Part shown: positions 1 through 5,779 of the stretch, piece by piece
Numbering within the stretch: the stretch's first letter is position 1
Layout of the letters: every line of letters begins with the position of its first letter
DNA from: Rhodospirillales bacterium
Lineage (GTDB): Bacteria; Pseudomonadota; Alphaproteobacteria; Rhodospirillales; Magnetospirillaceae
NCBI GenBank assembly: GCA_030040955.1
Contig: JASHSH010000370.1
Coordinates: 1 to 7,633, forward strand
DNA length: 7,633 nucleotides
Reading direction: 5' to 3'
Notes under the pieces: generated by a model
Told to the model about the DNA's origin: nothing
The model's database searches: none
The model's input: the letters and a program-made list of their open reading frames with translations, nothing else
Program-made: the position numbers and the translations under genes

Positions 1-339
1 GATCATCCGATCACGATCTCACCGGCCAAAGGGCGCGTGCGCGTGCTGTTCCGGGGCAAGCTGGTGGCGGAGACGGACGCCGCGCTCGAGCTGAAGGAAG
101 CGAGCTATCCGCCGGTGCTGTATATCCCGCGCGCCGCCGCGAAGCTCGAATTCTTCACCCGCACCGACCACCACACCGAATGCCCGTACAAGGGCGCGGC
201 GAGCTATTTCACCCTGGTCGCCGACGGCCAGCGCGCCGAGAACGCGGTCTGGACTTACGAGACTCCGTTCCCCGCGATGGCGGCGATCGCGGGCCATCTC
301 GCCTTCTATCCCGACAAGGTCGCCTTCGAGCGGGGATGA
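1..339 (+). CDS. DUF427 domain protein, 5' end cut by window edge
   Basis: This frame is open from base 1 and ends in TGA at 337-339, so 112 residues of the protein are visible and its true start lies upstream. The visible chain begins DHPITISPAKGRVRVLF, the usual N-terminal strand of DUF427 proteins, so a GTG codon at 37 is internal and should not be taken as the start. Other family hallmarks follow: EASYPPVLYIPR, then RTDHHTECPYKG around visible residues 53-65, then SYFTLV, WTYETPFPAM and a C-terminal FYPDKV. DUF427 is a small beta-rich cytoplasmic domain with no settled biochemical role that I know of. There is no signal peptide or membrane segment in the visible part. The next gene starts 11 bp after the stop (or overlaps it as ATGA if the earlier ATG at 336 is used), so co-transcription with the cysteine hydrolase is likely. 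Family assignment is firm; function is unknown. Confidence 0.9.
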   Translation, partial: DHPITISPAKGRVRVLFRGKLVAETDAALELKEASYPPVLYIPRAAAKLEFFTRTDHHTECPYKGAASYFTLVADGQRAENAVWTYETPFPAMAAIAGHLAFYPDKVAFERG

Positions 340-350
340 GGGAAGCGGCG

Positions 351-947
351 ATGACCCAGGCCAGGACGCTGCTCGAACTCGCCGGCGCCGATCTCGCGCC
401 GGCGCGGCTGCGCGACTCCGCGCTCGTGCTGATCGACATGCAGAACGAATATCTCGCCGGCCCGATCGCGGTGCCGGACGCCGCGCCGGCCATCGCCGAG
501 GCCGCGCTTCTGCTGCGGGTCGCGCGCGAGGCGGGCGCGCCGATCCTCCATGTCGCGCACAAGGGCCGGGCGGGCGGCATGTTCGACCGCGCCGCGCCGC
601 GCGGGCAGTTCGCCGACGCGCTCGCGCCCTGGGGGGCGGAAGCCGTCGTCGAGAAGGGCCTGCCCAATGCCTTCGCTGGCACCGATCTGCACGCGCTGCT
701 TTCGAAGGCAGGGCGGAAGAATCTCGTGCTCGCCGGCTTCATGACGCATATGTGCGTGAGCTCGACCGCGCGCGCGGCGCTCGATCTCGGCTATCGCGTC
801 ACCATCGACGCCGGCGCCTGCGGCACCCGCGATCTGCCTGACGGCGCGGGCGGCACGATCCCCGCGCGCACCCTGCACACTATTGCGCTGGCTGAGCTCG
901 CCGACCGCTTCGCCATCGTCGCGCGCGACTCCGCGCCGCTCGTCTGA
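351..947 (+). CDS. Isochorismatase-family cysteine hydrolase
   Basis: The 198-residue product is a single-domain isochorismatase-superfamily hydrolase, cytoplasmic, without signal peptide. The expected Asp-Lys-Cys triad is complete: D29 in LVLIDMQNEY, K102 in VVEKGLPNAF and C135 in GFMTHMCVSSTAR. The Met-Cys pair preceded by a non-proline peptide (FMTHM) is the usual nucleophile turn. The C-terminal segment IPARTLHTIALAELADRFAIV is typical of the general cysteine hydrolase subfamily rather than of EntB, RutB or nicotinamidase, so no substrate can be named; members cleave C-N or vinyl-ether bonds in small amides and related molecules. I chose ATG 351 because GGGAAG sits about five to six bases upstream. 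An alternative ATG at 336 overlaps the DUF427 stop (ATGA) and would add five residues. The gene probably forms an operon with DUF427, and is convergent with the EamA transporter 22 bp away. Superfamily assignment is secure; the reaction is not. Confidence 0.92.
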   Translation: MTQARTLLELAGADLAPARLRDSALVLIDMQNEYLAGPIAVPDAAPAIAEAALLLRVAREAGAPILHVAHKGRAGGMFDRAAPRGQFADALAPWGAEAVVEKGLPNAFAGTDLHALLSKAGRKNLVLAGFMTHMCVSSTARAALDLGYRVTIDAGACGTRDLPDGAGGTIPARTLHTIALAELADRFAIVARDSAPLV

Positions 948-969
948 AGCTTCGCGCCCGGCTCGCGGC

Positions 970-1890
970 TCAGCCGCCCGCGCGCCCGCTCAGCCGTTCG
1001 CGGTGCAGCACGTAGAGTCCGCTCACCACCACGATGGCGGCGCCGAGCCAGGTCGAGGCGCCCGGCGCGGTGCCGAACACGAGCAGGCCGGAGATCGTTG
1101 ACCAAACCATCTGGGTGTAGGCGAGCGGCGCCAGCACCGAGGCCGGCCTGCGCATATAGCCGAGGATGGTCAGATACTGGCCGAGCACGCTGATCACGCC
1201 GAGCGCGGCCAGAATGGCGATCGCGCGACCATCGAGCGGGCGCCAGACGAAGGGCAGGAACAGGCTCAACGTGGCCACCGCGGCCAGCGTCGACCAGGCG
1301 AGCGTGGTCAGCGCCGGCTCGGAGGCCTCGATGCGGCGGGTGAGCACCATGCCCAGCGCCCACAGGATCGCGGATAGAATGGGCAGCAGCGCGGCCCAGC
1401 GGAACGCGTCGCCGCCGGGCCGCACGATGATCATCGCGCCGGCGAAGCCGACCACCACGGCGGCCCATCGCCGCGGTCCCACCCGTTCGCCGAGCATCGG
1501 GATGGAGAGCGCGACGGTGGCGAGCGGCGAGACGAAGTTGATCGCTGTCGCGTCCGCGATCGGCATCCGCCCCAGCGCGCCCATGAAGGCGAGCGCCGAG
1601 CCCATCACCGCGAGGCCGCGCCCGATGTGCAGGCCCGGTCGGCGCGAGCGCAGCCGCAAGCCGCCCGCGCGCAGCACGAACGGCGCCAGCACGAGGACGT
1701 TGATCGCGTAGCGGAACCAGGCCACCTCGAACGGCGAATAGTCCGCCACCAGTAGCTTGGACAGCGTGTCCTGCGTGCTGAACACCACCATCGCCGCCAG
1801 CACGAAGCCGACCCCGGCGAAAGGGTGATCGCCGAGGCGGGAAAGGCGGGAGGCAAGGCGAACGGGCGCGCGGGTGGAGGCGTCGCTCAT
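970..1890 (-). CDS. DMT-superfamily transporter with two EamA domains
   Basis: The product is 306 residues, the normal size for a ten-helix drug/metabolite transporter of the inner membrane. A short basic N-terminus (about 1-22) is followed by two EamA repeats, roughly 26-155 and 165-295. The first repeat shows the family pattern: a first helix with FSTQDTLSKLL, then SPFEVAWFRYAIN with the conserved Pro and Arg, and a closing LGERVGPRRWAAVVVGFAGA followed by IIVRPGG. The second repeat has ILWALGMVLTRRIEASEP, the YTQMVWSTISGLLVFG helix and the terminal LGAAIVVVSGLYVL. Such proteins export or import amino acids, nucleosides or other metabolites; the substrate cannot be read from sequence. The start is ATG at 1888-1890; no clear Shine-Dalgarno is visible before it, and no better in-frame start is seen. 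It is convergent with the cysteine hydrolase and divergent from the DUF805 gene, so it is likely transcribed alone. Confidence 0.9.
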   Translation of the reverse strand: MSDASTRAPVRLASRLSRLGDHPFAGVGFVLAAMVVFSTQDTLSKLLVADYSPFEVAWFRYAINVLVLAPFVLRAGGLRLRSRRPGLHIGRGLAVMGSALAFMGALGRMPIADATAINFVSPLATVALSIPMLGERVGPRRWAAVVVGFAGAMIIVRPGGDAFRWAALLPILSAILWALGMVLTRRIEASEPALTTLAWSTLAAVATLSLFLPFVWRPLDGRAIAILAALGVISVLGQYLTILGYMRRPASVLAPLAYTQMVWSTISGLLVFGTAPGASTWLGAAIVVVSGLYVLHRERLSGRAGG

Positions 1891-1957
1891 CGATGCGGGA
1901 AGGAGCGGAAGAGGCGGCGCGGTGGCTTAGCATGCGCGCTCGATGCGCGAAAGGGCC

Positions 1958-1994
1958 GGTCAGCTTGACCAGGTGTTGCGATCCGAGATGGAAT
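1958..1994 (+). promoter_or_regulatory. Candidate promoter overlapping a 13 bp inverted repeat
   Basis: In the 187 bp spacer between the divergent EamA and DUF805 genes, TTGACC (1965-1970) and TGGAAT (1989-1994) are spaced 18 bp and match sigma70-type -35 and -10 hexamers at five and four positions. The -35 lies inside the perfect inverted repeat GGTCA-GCT-TGACC (1958-1970), so a dimeric regulator bound there would cover the promoter. Read this way it would drive the DUF805 gene with a leader of roughly 75 nt. Visual match only. Confidence 0.25.
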
Positions 1995-2077
1995 CGTCCC
2001 GGTCCCCTCACGCGTAACCGGAGAAGCGCGGAACGAATCGCGCCGAGGCGAGGACGACCTACAGGCGGGAGGGAAAG

Positions 2078-2461
2078 ATGGGCTTCGGCGCGGCGATCAG
2101 GTCCTGCTTCGCGAAATATGTCACCTTCAGCGGCCGGGCCGTGCGTTCGGAATTCTGGTACTTCTTCTTGTTCTCCCTGCTGGTCAATATCGCCGCGACG
2201 GCTCTCGACTTCGCGATCTTCGGGATGAGCCCATACCGTCCGCTTCAGCTCATCGCCAACCTCGCGCTGCTGTTGCCGCGCATATCGGTGGCGGTGCGCC
2301 GCCTACACGACATCGACCGCAGCGGCTGGTGGTTCTTCCTCGTCCTCGTACCCATCATCGGCTGGATCATCCAGCTGATCTGGTACTGCACGCGCGGCAC
2401 CGAGGGCGACAATCGCTTCGGCCCCGCCCCGCCACGGGCGATGGCCGACGCGTTGCCTTAG
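2078..2461 (+). CDS. DUF805 family inner-membrane protein
   Basis: The 127-residue protein has all three DUF805 landmarks: GRAVRSEFWYFFLF at residues 19-32, RRLHDIDRSGWW at 74-85 and GTEGDNRFG at 107-115. Hydrophobic stretches near 27-48, 56-67 and 86-103 suggest three or four membrane segments with a short hydrophilic tail. Family members are small inner-membrane proteins (YhaH type); no defined activity is known to me. The start at 2078 is well supported by GGGAGGG four bases upstream. The gene stands alone between the divergent EamA transporter and a long spacer, and is followed directly by a small hairpin. Family assignment is secure and function unknown. Confidence 0.92.
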   Translation: MGFGAAIRSCFAKYVTFSGRAVRSEFWYFFLFSLLVNIAATALDFAIFGMSPYRPLQLIANLALLLPRISVAVRRLHDIDRSGWWFFLVLVPIIGWIIQLIWYCTRGTEGDNRFGPAPPRAMADALP

Positions 2462-2463
2462 GG

Positions 2464-2479
2464 GTGGGGACCACTCCAC
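2464..2479 (+). terminator. Weak hairpin after the DUF805 stop, possible terminator
   Basis: GTGGGG-ACCA-CTCCAC forms a six-pair stem (one G-U) with a four-base loop, starting three bases after the DUF805 stop. No T-run follows, so it does not meet the rule for an intrinsic terminator and may only protect the 3' end of the message. Confidence 0.2.
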
Positions 2480-2676
2480 AAACCACGACGCCCCGCTGCC
2501 CCTTTGCGCGGCAGATGGCGCGCGGTTGCGCAACGAATTCGTCATCGCCGCGCGAGGCCGACCAGGCGAGCCGCCGCGCCCGTGCTTGCTAACGCTTCGG
2601 CCGCAAACGAGAATCGGGCGCGGGCCGCGTCATCACTTTCGTCGATAAACCGCATGCGCGGCATGGCATGGCGATT

Positions 2677-2692
2677 GCTTCGTATACGAGGC
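2677..2692. promoter_or_regulatory. GTATAC-centred palindrome, candidate GntR/FCD-type operator
   Basis: TCGTATACGA at 2680-2689 is a perfect ten-base palindrome. After one mismatched pair it extends to GC/GC, giving GCTTCGTATACGAGGC with 14 of 16 positions symmetric. Operators of the FCD subgroup of GntR regulators commonly have the form TnGT..ACnA around a GTATAC-like core, which this fits. TATACG (2683-2688) inside it could be a -10 element, with start of transcription near 2695, but no convincing -35 is visible. Position just upstream of the hydrolase-permease pair makes repression of that pair the simplest reading. No regulator gene is in the window. Confidence 0.4.
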
Positions 2693-2699
2693 TGGATGC

Positions 2700-2729
2700 A
2701 GTCCGGCCGGCCCGCGCCGTGCCCGGACT
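2700..2729 (+). promoter_or_regulatory. Stable leader hairpin ending at the hydrolase ribosome binding site
   Basis: AGTCCGG (2700-2706) pairs perfectly with CCGGACT (2723-2729). Inside, CGGC (2708-2711) pairs with GCCG (2716-2719) around a CCGC loop, giving 11 pairs interrupted only by a 1x3 internal loop. The base after the stem begins the ribosome binding site AAAGGGGG (2730-2737), followed by CTG and ATG 2741. There is no T-run, so this is not an intrinsic terminator; a role in mRNA stability or translation is possible. The same outer arms could instead be a protein operator. Confidence 0.45.
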
Positions 2730-2740
2730 AAAGGGGGCTG

Positions 2741-3424
2741 ATGGTCCCGGACAAGGTCAGCATCGTCGAGGCCGAACCCTATCCGTTCGAGTTCTGGCCG
2801 GCGCATTGCGCGCTCGTCATCATCGACATGCAGCGCGACTTCCTCGAGCCCGGCGGCTTCGGCGAGATGCTGGGCAACGATGTAGGCCAGCTCCGCCGCA
2901 CCATCGCGCCCAACCGCGCCCTGCTCGACGCTTGGCGCAAAGCCGGCCTGCTCGTCATCCACACGCGCGAGGGCCACCGACCCGACCTCGCGGATCTGCC
3001 GCCCGCCAAGCGCATCCGCGGGCGCGGCGAAAAGCATATCGGCGATCCCGGACCGATGGGCCGCATCCTGGTGCGCGGCGAGGCCGGCCACGACATCATC
3101 CGCGAGCTCTATCCGAAGCCGGGCGAGCCGGTGATCGACAAGCCGGGCAAGGGCGCATTCTTCGCAACCGACCTGCACGCCATCCTGCAATATCACGGCA
3201 TCCGCCAGCTGGTGGTCACCGGGGTGACCACCGAGGTCTGCGTCAACACCACGGTGCGCGAGGCGAACGACCGCGGCTATGACTGCCTGGTGCTCGCCGA
3301 CTGCGTCGGCTCCTATTTCCCGGAATTCCAGGAAATGGGGCTCAAGATGATCAAGGCGCAGGGCGGCATCTTCGGCTGGGTGGGGAAATCGGACCAGGTG
3401 ATCAAGGCGATCGGCAAGGGATAG
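2741..3424 (+). CDS. Biuret-hydrolase-like cysteine hydrolase (isochorismatase superfamily)
   Basis: The 227-residue product belongs to the isochorismatase-superfamily amidohydrolases and, from memory of the family, is closest to biuret/triuret hydrolases. The triad is D29 in LVIIDMQRDF, K134 in VIDKPGKGAFF and C167 in GVTTEVCVNTT. The spacing equals, within one residue, the D36-K142-C175 that I recall for rhizobial BiuH, and Q207 in KAQGGIFG matches its Q215. The subfamily block HTREGHRPDLADLPPAKR (74-91) followed by IGDPGPMGRILVRGE is kept; RutB (ureidoacrylate hydrolase) has different sequence here. C-terminal KMIKAQGGIFGWV ends the domain. No signal peptide: cytoplasmic. Start ATG 2741 follows AAAGGGGG. 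The permease gene lies 45 bp downstream, so the pair probably imports and hydrolyses one compound. No allophanate hydrolase or cyanurate hydrolase gene is in the window, so a biuret substrate is not shown; triuret, another ureide or a ring-opening product are alternatives. Confidence 0.9.
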   Translation: MVPDKVSIVEAEPYPFEFWPAHCALVIIDMQRDFLEPGGFGEMLGNDVGQLRRTIAPNRALLDAWRKAGLLVIHTREGHRPDLADLPPAKRIRGRGEKHIGDPGPMGRILVRGEAGHDIIRELYPKPGEPVIDKPGKGAFFATDLHAILQYHGIRQLVVTGVTTEVCVNTTVREANDRGYDCLVLADCVGSYFPEFQEMGLKMIKAQGGIFGWVGKSDQVIKAIGKG

Positions 3425-3431
3425 GGAATCG

Positions 3432-3459
3432 GTCGGCGCGCGGGATGCGCGCCAGCGAC
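3432..3459 (+). promoter_or_regulatory. Intercistronic hairpin ending at the permease ribosome binding site
   Basis: GGCGCGC (3435-3441) pairs perfectly with GCGCGCC (3447-3453) around the loop GGGAT. GTC (3432-3434) pairs with GAC (3457-3459) across an AGC bulge, giving ten pairs. The very next base starts the ribosome binding site GGGGGAAG (3460-3467) of the permease. It lies wholly in the 45 bp between the two genes, with no T-run, so it may adjust the ratio of permease to hydrolase or block 3'-5' decay rather than end transcription. Confidence 0.45.
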
Positions 3460-3469
3460 GGGGGAAGAC

Positions 3470-5065
3470 ATGGCGACAGCGAGCGAGTTCACGCCGAAAC
3501 TCTGGGTGAAGGGCGACCTCAACGCCTTCTTCGGCTTCGGCACCAACATCCTGGTCAACGTGCTGACCATCACCGGGCTGCTGCATTTCGTGCTGCAGCT
3601 TCCCGACGGCATCGTGTTCGGCCGCATCCTGCCCGCCACCGGGCTGATGCTGTTCCTGTCCACCTTCTACTATGCCTGGCTGGCCTGGCGGCTGGCCAAG
3701 CAGACCGGACGGACGGACGTCGCCGCGCTGCCCTCGGGCACCTCGGTGCCGCACATGTTCGTCGTCATCTTCGTGATCATGCTGCCGATCCTGCTCAAGA
3801 CGAAGGATCCCACCCGCGCCTGGGAGGCCGGACTGACCTGGGTGTTCGTCCAGAGCTTCGTCCTCATGATCGGCGGCTTCATCGGCCCCGCGGTGCGGCG
3901 GATTACGCCGCGCGCCGCCCTGCTCGGCTCGCTTGCCGGCATCTCGATCACCTTCATCTCGCTACGCCCGGCCGCGCAGATGTTCCAGACCCCCGATATC
4001 GGGCTGGTCTGCTTCGCGCTGATCCTGGCGAGCTGGTTCGGCGGCGTGCGCTACTTCAAGGGCATCCCGGGCGGGCTGGTGGCGATCCTGGTCGGCGCGG
4101 TGATCGCCTGGGGCTCGACGCTGCTCGGCTTCGGCTTCGGCGGCATGACGGTGAAGGGGGTGACCGACTCGTTCTCCAATTTCGGCTTCTCGATTCCCTT
4201 CCCGGCCATCGGCCACGTGTTCCACGGCTTCGAGTATCTGGCGGTGATTTTGGTCACCGCCATCCCGTTCGGCATCTACGACCTGGTCGAAGCGATGGAC
4301 AATGTGGAGAGCGCGGCGGCGGCGGGGGATTCCTTCCCCACCACGCGCGTGCTCACGGCCGACGGCGTGATCAGCCTGATCGGCTGCCTGATGGGCAACC
4401 CGTTCATCCTCGCCGTCTATATCGGCCATCCCGGCTGGAAGGCGATGGGCGGCCGCATCGGCTATTCGGCGGCCACCGGCATCATGATCATTCTGCTCAC
4501 CTGGCTCGGCATCGTGCCGGTGATCCTGGCGCTCGTGCCGGTGATCGCGATCCTGCCGATCCTGCTCTATATCGGCATGCTGATCGGCTCGCAGGCCTTC
4601 CAGGAGACGCCGAAGAGCCACGCCCCGGCCATCGTGCTGGCGCTGATCCCGCAGATCGCCGCCTGGGGCAAGACGCAGATCGACGGCGCGCTCGGCGCCG
4701 CCGGCACCGATGCCGCCACGCTCGGCATGGCCAAGCTCGCCGGCACCGGCGTGCTCTATTCGGGGCTGGCCTCCCTCGGCGGCGGGGCGACGCTCGCCGG
4801 CATCATCCTGGGCTCGATCGCCGTCTGCGTGGTCGAGCGGCAATTGGAGAGGGGCGCGCTGTTCTCGCTCGCCGGCGCGGTGTTCACCTTCTTCGGCCTG
4901 ATTCACAGCGAGGCGATCGGCATCGGCCAGTCGCCCTTCGTGGCGTCGAGCTATCTGGGCATCGCCATCGTGCTGTATGCCTGCGCCAAGCTCGCCACCA
5001 TCGAGCCGAAGGCCGCCGAGGACTCGCACGGGCATAGCAAGATGGAGACGGCGGCGGCGGAGTGA
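3470..5065 (+). CDS. NCS2-type permease, divergent AzgA-like
   Basis: The 531-residue protein is an inner-membrane permease with about a dozen or more hydrophobic segments and a hydrophilic tail rich in charged residues and His (about 512-531). KGDLNAFFGFGTNILVNVLTI at the N-terminus matches the AzgA branch of NCS2 nucleobase transporters, as do the broken third helix near DVAALPSGTSVP (83-94), the acidic segment FGIYDLVEAMDNVESA (267-282), where AzgA has FDTxGTLxG, and MGGRIGYS (326-333) where AzgA has GGRTG. Between them the usual TSTTTxYIESAAG block is replaced by NPFILAVYIGHPGWK (310-324), so the substrate is probably not a standard purine. Family members take up nucleobases with protons. 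The start at 3470 has GGGGGAAG two bases upstream of a short AC spacer. It is the second gene of the hydrolase operon and converges, 22 bp apart, on the bluB operon. NCS2 membership is firm; the substrate is inference from its partner. Confidence 0.9.
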   Translation: MATASEFTPKLWVKGDLNAFFGFGTNILVNVLTITGLLHFVLQLPDGIVFGRILPATGLMLFLSTFYYAWLAWRLAKQTGRTDVAALPSGTSVPHMFVVIFVIMLPILLKTKDPTRAWEAGLTWVFVQSFVLMIGGFIGPAVRRITPRAALLGSLAGISITFISLRPAAQMFQTPDIGLVCFALILASWFGGVRYFKGIPGGLVAILVGAVIAWGSTLLGFGFGGMTVKGVTDSFSNFGFSIPFPAIGHVFHGFEYLAVILVTAIPFGIYDLVEAMDNVESAAAAGDSFPTTRVLTADGVISLIGCLMGNPFILAVYIGHPGWKAMGGRIGYSAATGIMIILLTWLGIVPVILALVPVIAILPILLYIGMLIGSQAFQETPKSHAPAIVLALIPQIAAWGKTQIDGALGAAGTDAATLGMAKLAGTGVLYSGLASLGGGATLAGIILGSIAVCVVERQLERGALFSLAGAVFTFFGLIHSEAIGIGQSPFVASSYLGIAIVLYACAKLATIEPKAAEDSHGHSKMETAAAE

Positions 5066-5087
5066 GGGGGGCGGGCGCGGCGACGGC

Positions 5088-5360
5088 TCACCGCCGGGCG
5101 GCCGCCGCGCCCAAAATCTCGGAGCGGCAGACGAAGACGCGTCCGAGCGAGGCGCCGCCGAAGCCGCGGTCGCCGTGCAGGTAGAAGCCCTCGGGCAGCG
5201 TAATCTCGATCACGATATCGGCCGGGCAGTGCGCCTTCGCCTCGTCGCGGGTGGCGAACAGCGCGATGTCGGGAGCCGGCTCGTCGGCGCGGGCGGGGAT
5301 AGCGATCGCCACCCAAATCGTTATCGCCGCGCACAGCACGAGCCGTCCGAACGCAAGCAT
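5088..5360 (-). CDS. Small secreted protein with HCP...C motif, function unknown
   Basis: The 90-residue protein starts at the ATG at 5358-5360, fixed by the near-perfect ribosome binding site GGAGGTG four bases upstream. Residues 1-26 form a clear Sec signal peptide, with hydrophobic core VLCAAITIWVAIAI and an ARA-DEP cleavage site, so the mature chain of about 64 residues is periplasmic. It has two cysteines, C45 in AKAHCPAD and C78 in GRVFVCRSE, likely joined by a disulphide. The order AxxHCPxDxV, GFYLHGDRGFGG, GRxFVCRSE resembles a family of small alphaproteobacterial exported proteins whose members carry HCPxDxVVW and GAYMC blocks; this similarity is from memory. It is the last gene of the bluB unit, 17 bp after the DUF2784 gene. 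No function is known to me. Confidence 0.8.
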   Translation of the reverse strand: MLAFGRLVLCAAITIWVAIAIPARADEPAPDIALFATRDEAKAHCPADIVIEITLPEGFYLHGDRGFGGASLGRVFVCRSEILGAAAARR

Positions 5361-5377
5361 CGCCCACCTCCCGCGAA

Positions 5378-5770
5378 TCAGCGCGTCCGCCGGGGCGGCA
5401 CCAGCCGCCACAGCGCGACGGCGTAGATCAACACCGCCACATACAATATGGCGAAGAACCAGATCGGCAGCGGCCAGAAGATCAGGGATTCGATCCAGCG
5501 CGCGATCAGCGGCCCGGTCTTGCCGGCGCCTTCGCCTTCCAGCGCGGCCTGCCAGATGGTGAGGAAGCAGGCGCGCCCGAGCAAGGCCTGGACCGCGACC
5601 AGGAACAGCAGCGCGAGATGGATCGCGCGCCAGCGGAAGCCGCGCACGAAGCCCCATCCCAGCCAGAAGCCGAGCGGCACCACGACCAGGCCGAAGACAT
5701 TGAACGCGATCACCGCGACATGGACGGCCAGCACCGCGAGCCCGAGCGAGCGAGCGAATTCGGGCGCCAT
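5378..5770 (-). CDS. DUF2784 family inner-membrane protein
   Basis: The 130-residue protein has hydrophobic segments near 9-33, 49-66 and 97-122, and fits DUF2784 in length and pattern. The marks are the helix ending with PLGFWLGWGFVRGFRWRAIHLA (Trp-Arg then His51), GRACFLTIWQ (66-74) where the family has a Cys-Pro-Leu-Thr type turn, and the amphipathic GPLIARWIESLIFWPLP before the last helix. The C-terminus is a short basic tail (PPRRTR). It acts in the inner membrane, but no activity is known to me. The start at 5768-5770 is nine bases after the bluB stop; the AGGT at the end of bluB is the only weak ribosome binding candidate, so translational coupling to bluB is likely. Family call moderately strong, function unknown. 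Confidence 0.85.
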   Translation of the reverse strand: MAPEFARSLGLAVLAVHVAVIAFNVFGLVVVPLGFWLGWGFVRGFRWRAIHLALLFLVAVQALLGRACFLTIWQAALEGEGAGKTGPLIARWIESLIFWPLPIWFFAILYVAVLIYAVALWRLVPPRRTR

Positions 5771-5779
5771 CGGGCCACG

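Larger units (their letters stand above)
2462..2740. other. Intergenic spacer, regulatory in its right third
   Basis: These 279 bp separate the DUF805 gene from the hydrolase-permease operon. Open frames in it are Arg/Ala/Pro-rich with no family resemblance and are not called. The left two thirds show only the hairpin after the DUF805 stop and an eight-base palindrome TTGCGCAA at 2526-2533. The right third is more structured: GGCAT repeated head to tail at 2660-2672, then a GTATAC-centred palindrome, then a strong hairpin and the ribosome binding site of the hydrolase gene. I see no RNA gene or riboswitch that I recognise. Confidence 0.6.

Noticed and set aside
37..339. GTG at 37 as the start of the DUF427 gene
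   Set aside because: Family sequence (DHPITI) continues in frame upstream to base 1, so the gene enters from outside the window.
948..969. Possible terminator between the convergent cysteine hydrolase and EamA genes
   Set aside because: Nearby CGGCTCAGCCG pairs only around a one-base loop, which cannot form a hairpin as written, and no T-run follows.
1932..1949. Direct repeat ATGCGCG-CTCG-ATGCGCG near the EamA gene
   Set aside because: Seven-base GC-rich repeats recur by chance in this composition, and no promoter element is aligned with it.
791..2011. A 406-codon minus-strand frame over the EamA gene
   Set aside because: The alternative frame encodes a clear ten-helix transporter; this one has low-complexity Arg/Gly composition.
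2504..2731. Short plus-strand frame in the spacer before the hydrolase
   Set aside because: No ribosome site or family resemblance, and it would run through the palindrome and the leader hairpin.
3962..5035. A 357-codon minus-strand frame antisense to the permease, with many Asp, His, Arg and Gln residues
   Set aside because: Composition is that expected from antisense reading of a hydrophobic, GC-rich gene; no start signal or domain.
3445..5037. A 530-codon open frame on the plus strand overlapping almost all of the permease gene
   Set aside because: Its product is Arg/His/Asp/Gly-rich without domain resemblance, in the shifted frame of a clear membrane protein; long shadow frames are expected in GC-rich DNA.
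5066..5087. Possible bidirectional terminator between the permease and the secreted-protein gene
   Set aside because: The 22 bp contain G-runs but no stem with a T-run on either strand.
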